Shown here piece after piece: positions 59,560 through 64,000 of a stretch of 64,000 nucleotides of DNA. Position 1 is the stretch's first letter. Each line of letters opens with the position of its first letter. A program made the position numbers and the translations under genes. Source of the stretch: Hippophae tibetana (taxonomy: Eukaryota; Streptophyta; Magnoliopsida; Rosales; Elaeagnaceae); the NCBI GenBank assembly GCA_037013495.1, contig CM072807.1, positions 7,629,001-7,693,000 of the forward strand, read 5' to 3'. The notes below the pieces were generated by a model that was not told where the DNA came from, did no database searches, and saw only the letters and a list, made by a program, of their open reading frames with translations.

Positions 59560-61080
59560 AAACTAAGAGTTATGAAGAAGCCATGGATGATGAATCCAAA
59601 CAAAAATGGATTGAAATCATGCAAGATGAGATGAAGTCCTTGCATAAGAACAAAACTTTTAAGTTGATGAAGCTACCTAAAAGGAAAGAGGGCTTTGAAA
59701 AATAAATGGGTGTTCAGGGTGAAACATGAAGAACACAGTTCCTGTTCGTGATATAAAACCAAATTGGTTGTCAAGGGATTCATCCAAAGAAAAAGAATTG
59801 ACTTTGACGAGATTTTCTCACCAGTTGTGAAAATGACATCCATCCGTACTGTGTTGGGGTTAGCAACAAGTCTTGATCTAGAGGTTGAGAAAATGGATAT
59901 CAAAACTACTTTCCTATATGGTGACTTGGAAGAAGAGATATACATGGAGCAGTTAGAGGGTTTCAAGCAAAAAGAAAAAGAGGATTATATTTGCAAATTG
60001 AAGAAGAACCCCTACGGCTTAAAACAGACACCGAGACAATAGTACAAGAAGTATGAGTCTGTTATGGGGGAGCAAGGCTACAAAAAGACTACTTTAGACT
60101 ATTATGTTTTTGTCCAAAAATTCTTTGATCATGATTTCATTATTCCTTTGCTCTATATGGATGATATGTTGATTGTTGGCTGAAATATTTTCAGAATTAA
60201 CAACTTGAAAAAGCAGTTGAGTAAATCTTTTACCATAAAAGAATTGAGGCCAACAATGCAGATTCTTGGCATGAGTATTATTAGAGACAGAGGCGCCAAG
60301 AAATTATGGTTGTCATAAGAGAAGTACATAGAGAAAGTATTTCAAAGATTTCATATGAACAAGTCTAAAACGATTAGTTGTTCTCTTGCTAATCACTTTA
60401 AGCTAAGTTCTAAGTAGATCCCTTCTATAGACAAAGAGAAGGAAGAGATGGAAAATGTTCCATATGCTTCAATAGTTGGAAGTCTGATATATGCCATGGT
60501 TTGTACATGACTAGATATCGCTTATACAGTTGGAGTTGTGAGTAGATTTCTTTCAAATCCTGAAAAGGAACATTGAGTTGCAGTGAAATGGATTTTTAAG
60601 TTTCTTTGAGGTTCTTCCAAAATATGCCTATGTTTTGGAAATGAAAAACATGTGTTAGTTGGATACACATATGCATATATGGCTGACGATGTGGATTCCA
60701 GAAAACCCACTTCAGGTTACCTGATTACATTTCTAGGGGGAGTTGTGTCATGACAGTCAAAGTTACAAAAATGTTGCATAGTCCACTGCAAAAGCAAAGT
60801 TTATAGCAGCAACGGAAGCATGTATAGAGTTGCTATTGATGAAAAATCTCTTGAAAGAACTTAGGTTACAACAAGACAGTTACTAATTATTTTGTGATAG
60901 TCAGAGTGCTATCCACATTGGAAAGAATATCACATTTCATTCGAGATCAAAACATATTGATGTGAAATATCACTGGATTAAAGATGTAATGGAAAAGAAG
61001 TTACTATAGCTTGAGAAGATCTATACAGAAGAAAATGGATCAGACATGTTGACGAAAATTCTTCCAAGACAAAATTTTGA
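59560..61080 (+). pseudogene. Copia-3 reverse transcriptase and RNase H remnant
   Basis: RT pieces include 59764-60042 (GFIQRKRIDFDEIFSPVVKM, then MDIKTTFLYGDLEEEIYMEQ and YGLKQTPRQ). The catalytic box near 60157 reads LYMDDMLIVG, so its aspartates remain. RNase H pieces run from about 60660 to 61030 (DSRKPTSGYLITFLGG, then CDSQSAIHIGKN). At least eight stops interrupt the frame. Confidence 0.85.
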
Positions 61081-61139
61081 AAAGTGTCGTTTAACTGTTT
61101 TATTGATGGAACTCTCCATATAGTCGGGAGGAAAAAATT

Positions 61140-61644
61140 TGTAGGTCCTGCTCACATAGAAGGGAAAGAAAATAAAAATTTTAGGTACAATCACATTTGA
61201 AAAATTCATCAAATAATTTTTTTTTGTTGCTAAAATTTGGCCACATAAGTGATAAACAATTTTGTCTATAATTAGGTAATGTTTTTGCCTTCGAGAGACA
61301 CACCAAAAAAGAGAAGCAAAGTAAAACCAAAAGAATAATTTTCTTTGATGAAAAATAATGTTGTATGTGTGAGAGAGTGAGAATATCTTAGAAAAATATT
61401 TGAGATATTTTTCTAAAAGGGGAGTGATAAAATAGTGAGTTTGAAAAACACTTGTGTGTCATTATTTTTGGTTTATCTCAATTTATTATATTGTCTCTCA
61501 CTTTGTACCCATTAATTTTATTAGTGGAAAAAATATTTTTTGGAGTTTGTCCGATATCCCAAATTAAAAGGTGAATCACGTTAAATTACCAGTGTCATTA
61601 TTTTACTTTCTTAAATTTATTTTATTTTTACCCGTTGTGCTCCA
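61140..61644 (+). repeat. Copia-3 3' LTR
   Basis: It begins TGTAGGTCC after a purine-rich tract (gtcgggaggaaaaaatt, near 61124-61140). It matches the 5' LTR in order, with many changes and small deletions, and ends near TGCTCCA. Confidence 0.78.
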
Positions 61645-62436
61645 TAAGTTTGGATATTTCAAATTATAAATATCTCATTCTCCATAAATTATACTGAAGT
61701 ATCCTCCTTCTCCTGCAATTTTTCCTTTTGGTAGAAGTCTATGATTTAATTTTAATTTTTTTATTTATGAAAAAACTGAAAACAAGTCCGAGGACAGAAC
61801 ACTAGCATCAGACTTAGAACTGTAAGAATCACTCCTGTGGACCTTAAGTACTGTCCATGTCAAAGTTTTGTTGTGCTTCTCATTAACCAGAAAAGAATTA
61901 AAAGTGTGCTACTAAATTTTAATCTGTCTTCATTATTACCCTCTTTATCTAAGATTAGTTGCTGGAACCAAGAATAAATTACCTAAAAAATGTGAACCAA
62001 GATCCCTGGTTTACATAAACATTGAATTGAGCTCACTTATCCATTGCAAATGCGTTAATCCACGGGTTTAGATTTTTTCTGGAGTCCATGTTATGGTAAT
62101 GTTGTAACAAAATAAGGTCTGGAGTATTGGAACATACATGACCTTAACTGCTTAACATCTTAATCATACCAAATTAAAGCATGGGCCTCAAACTTGGTGT
62201 CCACTCCTTTGGTAAACTAATGTGTTTTCTTCTGTACCTGATTTCATGCAATACTTATGGAGCCTTGACGATTTGGCTTGTAAGTCAAGTAAAAAAGGTT
62301 CAGCTCTTACCATGGGTTAACCAGCAGTTTGCTTTTATGACCTCAAAGCATTCCATCATTTTAGTGTTTTAGCTCATGGGTATAATTGTGGCTTTTGAAA
62401 CTTGTTATTTTTTTGGTTCAAACTTGAAACATTATT
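61645..62436. other. Non-coding stretch between two Copia elements
   Basis: If the synaptotagmin gene continues beyond the window this is intron. No exon matching the expected next part of the protein was found. The short frame at 62181 (MGLKLGVHSF) looks superficially like the expected GLKL motif, but the surrounding residues do not fit. Confidence 0.5.
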
Positions 62437-62686
62437 GGATATTAGTTCTTAATTCAAAGAATAAACACAAGGACCTTAATTCAAGGAATAAAACAAGGAG
62501 CTTAATTCAAGGAGTAAAACAAGGAATCCTTAATTCAAGGAGTAAAACAAGGAATGCTTAATTTAAAGAGTAATTGAAGGAATAAAATTTCCTTATAAAT
62601 AGCTATACAATTGTAATGAAAACATGAAGAAAATAATACAAACTAGAGAACTCTTTTGTGTAGAGTTATTTCTTGTTTTTTCTACA
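62437..62686 (+). repeat. Copia-4 5' LTR
   Basis: The right border is fixed by TTTTCTACA followed by the primer-binding site. The left border is a guess at TGGATATTAG (62437); without the 3' LTR it cannot be set. A TATAAATAG box lies at 62594-62602. Confidence 0.65.
62448..62580 (+). repeat. 27-bp tandem repeat in the Copia-4 LTR
   Basis: Five copies of 'cttaattcaaggaataaaacaagga' start at 62448, 62475, 62501, 62529 and 62557 (periods 27, 26, 28, 28). They lie just upstream of the LTR's TATA box, a position typical of promoter enhancers in plant Copia LTRs. Confidence 0.85.
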
Positions 62687-62698
62687 TGGTATCAGAGC
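62687..62698 (+). promoter_or_regulatory. Copia-4 primer-binding site
   Basis: TGGTATCAGAGC directly after the LTR is complementary to the 3' end of initiator tRNA-Met. Confidence 0.9.
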
Positions 62699-62753
62699 AG
62701 GAAAATTAACTTGCTTCTGCTTTATTATTATCTTAGCATCTTCAATCTTTGAA

Positions 62754-64000
62754 ATGGCTGAAGACAAGCCGCTAGGATCAGAAGCTGAAAGTTCATCAGT
62801 GCTTTCCTTCATGAATATGCATGAGGTGGATGTCAACCCAAATCAAAGATTAAGCTCAGTCTTGTTGAATGAGTTTAATTACTTGCCTTGGTCAAGAGCA
62901 GTGTCTCTGGCTCTAGGTGGAAGGTCCAAGTTGGGGTTCATAAATGGAAGCATCGAAGTACCTGATGTTTCCTCACCAACCTATGAATCCTGGCTTAGTA
63001 AGGATCAGCTGGTTATGTCATGGCTCCTAAATTCCATGGAACGTAAATTAGCTGAAATATTCAGTTACTCTGAATCTGCATACCAACTATGGGAGACGGT
63101 CAAGGAAATGTATGGCAGTCAAAATAATGCTGCACGAGTTTTTCAATTAAAGAAAGACATCTCAGATCTGCAACAAGATGGCAAGCCTTTTGTACAACTC
63201 TTAGGAAGCATGAAAAGCATGTGGAATGAGTTGGAAATATATCGTCCTCATACAACCGATGTAGCTCTGCTACGAAAGAGAGCGGAAGAAGATAAGATAT
63301 TTCAACTTTTGTCCAGTCTGGATTCAACATATGAAGATATACGATGCCATATACTCATGAATACTGAACTTCCTTCCTTCACCAATGTATGTGCGACAAT
63401 TCAACGTGAAGAAGTAAGAAGGAAAGTCATGAACAAGGATACAATGGCTAGTTCACCTGAGGCAAGAGCCTATCTAACCAACGAGAGGAAGTACAAAGGG
63501 AAGCATCCAAACTTGAAGTGTCAACATTGCAACCATACGGGCCATGTTAAGGACACATGTTGGATTCTACATCCAGAATTAAAACCTGATTTTATAAAGG
63601 ATAAGGGTTTACAGAAAGTGAATCGTACTGGACTCCGTGCTAATCATGCTTTTGCCTCTACCTCTAATAGGTCTGATCCATTCAAGAACTTCACAGCGAA
63701 TCCAGCTGAACTCATGAATGAGTTTATGTTGTATCTTCAAAGCAAGACAAGAGGAGCTAGAATTGACTGTGTAGATAGCATAGAAGAAGGAAACTCAACA
63801 GCATTGCTAGGCAAGTTTGCGGGCTTCTTGGCAGATACAAAACTCATACCACAAGAGGACATGCAAGGTATCATAAAAGCCTTTAAAACTGCTCTTAAAA
63901 TAAATATGTTGCATGATTTTTGGGTTGTAGATTCAGGTGCCACAGATCATATGACAAACCATGTGTCAAAGTCTCATAAGTTTGAAAAATTAGCAAATCC
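62754..64000 (+). CDS. Copia GAG-protease polyprotein, open, runs off the window
   Basis: An ATG at 62754 (MAEDKPLGSEAESSSVLSFM) opens a frame of 415 codons with no stop before 64000. The GAG N-terminal segment reads LLNEFNYLPWSRAVSLALGG, then FINGSIEVP, followed by the UBN2-type core (YQLWETVKEMYGSQNNAARV, FQLLSSLDSTYEDIR). A perfect CX2CX4HX4C zinc knuckle, CQHCNHTGHVKDTC, lies near residue 257. The protease active site VVDSGATDHMTN lies near residue 393. GAG packages the element's RNA in cytoplasmic particles and the protease releases the mature parts. The start fits because it follows the primer-binding site by 55 bp. Lacking any break, this is the best-preserved transposon frame in the window. 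Confidence 0.93.
   Translation, partial: MAEDKPLGSEAESSSVLSFMNMHEVDVNPNQRLSSVLLNEFNYLPWSRAVSLALGGRSKLGFINGSIEVPDVSSPTYESWLSKDQLVMSWLLNSMERKLAEIFSYSESAYQLWETVKEMYGSQNNAARVFQLKKDISDLQQDGKPFVQLLGSMKSMWNELEIYRPHTTDVALLRKRAEEDKIFQLLSSLDSTYEDIRCHILMNTELPSFTNVCATIQREEVRRKVMNKDTMASSPEARAYLTNERKYKGKHPNLKCQHCNHTGHVKDTCWILHPELKPDFIKDKGLQKVNRTGLRANHAFASTSNRSDPFKNFTANPAELMNEFMLYLQSKTRGARIDCVDSIEEGNSTALLGKFAGFLADTKLIPQEDMQGIIKAFKTALKINMLHDFWVVDSGATDHMTNHVSKSHKFEKLAN

Larger units (their letters stand above)
56512..61644 (+). mobile_element. Decayed Copia element of the TNT1/Tork type (Copia-3)
   Basis: A 5,133-bp element with LTRs at 56512-57013 and about 61140-61644 and the Copia domain order. It lies in the same orientation as the synaptotagmin gene, just after exon 6. 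Coding parts carry many stops, and the LTRs have diverged by substitutions and small deletions. A candidate duplication (TAGTT before, TAAGT after) is imperfect. Confidence 0.85.
62437..64000 (+). mobile_element. Copia element entering from the left (Copia-4), possibly intact
   Basis: An LTR (about 62437-62686, left border uncertain) is followed by TGGTATCAGAGC at 62687-62698 and an open GAG-protease frame to the window end. No stop or frameshift is seen. Integrase, RT, RNase H and the 3' LTR would lie beyond 64000. Confidence 0.85.

Noticed and set aside
62181-62372. Possible next synaptotagmin exon (GLKLG at 62181)
   Set aside because: Only five residues agree with the expected exon; the rest does not fit and no suitable splice acceptor phase was found.
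1-64000. CRISPR arrays, tRNA or rRNA genes, prokaryote-type operons
   Set aside because: None was seen. Introns, LTR elements and plant orthologues show eukaryotic nuclear DNA.

Overview
This window is nuclear DNA of a flowering plant, most likely a eudicot. It is AT-rich, its genes carry GT-AG introns, and three host genes have clear plant orthologues. They sit among nested, mostly decayed transposable elements. No bacterial-type operons, CRISPR arrays, rRNA or tRNA genes were recognised.

Host genes. (1) 879-3844, minus: MCM10 homologue, a replication-initiation factor. Eleven exons can be read and sum to 412 codons, with an intact OB-fold and a CX9CX11CX2H zinc finger. Two E2F-like sites lie just upstream of its ATG. 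(2) 22418-31274, minus: UPL3/KAKTUS-type HECT E3 ubiquitin ligase. Seventeen exons sum to 1904 codons, ending in a HECT lobe with the catalytic cysteine. (3) 52063-56239, plus: the first six exons (202 codons) of a synaptotagmin-2-like membrane-contact-site protein (membrane anchor plus SMP domain). Its C2-domain exons are not in the window. A 5.1-kb Copia element, and then the start of a second Copia element, lie where the next intron and exons should be.

Elements, left to right. 4589-about 5536: truncated Copia remnant (one LTR, primer-binding site, 5' leader). About 5537-20555, minus: old Tat-group Ty3/Gypsy element. It keeps its right-hand 5' LTR, primer-binding site, gag, protease, RT, RNase H and integrase fragments, and a 3' tandem-repeat zone. 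It is interrupted by a complete 5.0-kb Copia element (6978-11972) and by a 1,974-bp solo LTR (14469-16442) with a perfect GGTAC target-site duplication and six CACGTG G-boxes. About 32612-46793: a 14-kb nest. The outer pair of about 500-bp LTRs encloses DNA with no recognisable pol, and inside it lies a second Tat-like element (35962-43657) with its own LTR pair. About 46961-51492, minus: hAT (RICESLEEPER-like, BED finger) transposon fossil. 53579-54556: nest of foldback elements in intron 1 of the synaptotagmin gene. 56512-61644, plus: decayed TNT1/Tork-like Copia. About 62437 to the right edge, plus: a Copia element whose GAG-protease frame is open without a stop for 1,247 nt up to the window end.

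The host genes encode unrelated housekeeping functions (DNA replication, protein turnover, ER-plasma-membrane contact) and are not functionally linked. The rest is layered retrotransposon history. The most interesting items are the G-box-rich solo LTR, the intact Copia frame at the right edge, the E2F-like sites at MCM10, the Tat 3' tandem repeats with opposite-strand reading-frame remnants, and the transposon load in the synaptotagmin gene. I did not find a convincing new biological system.
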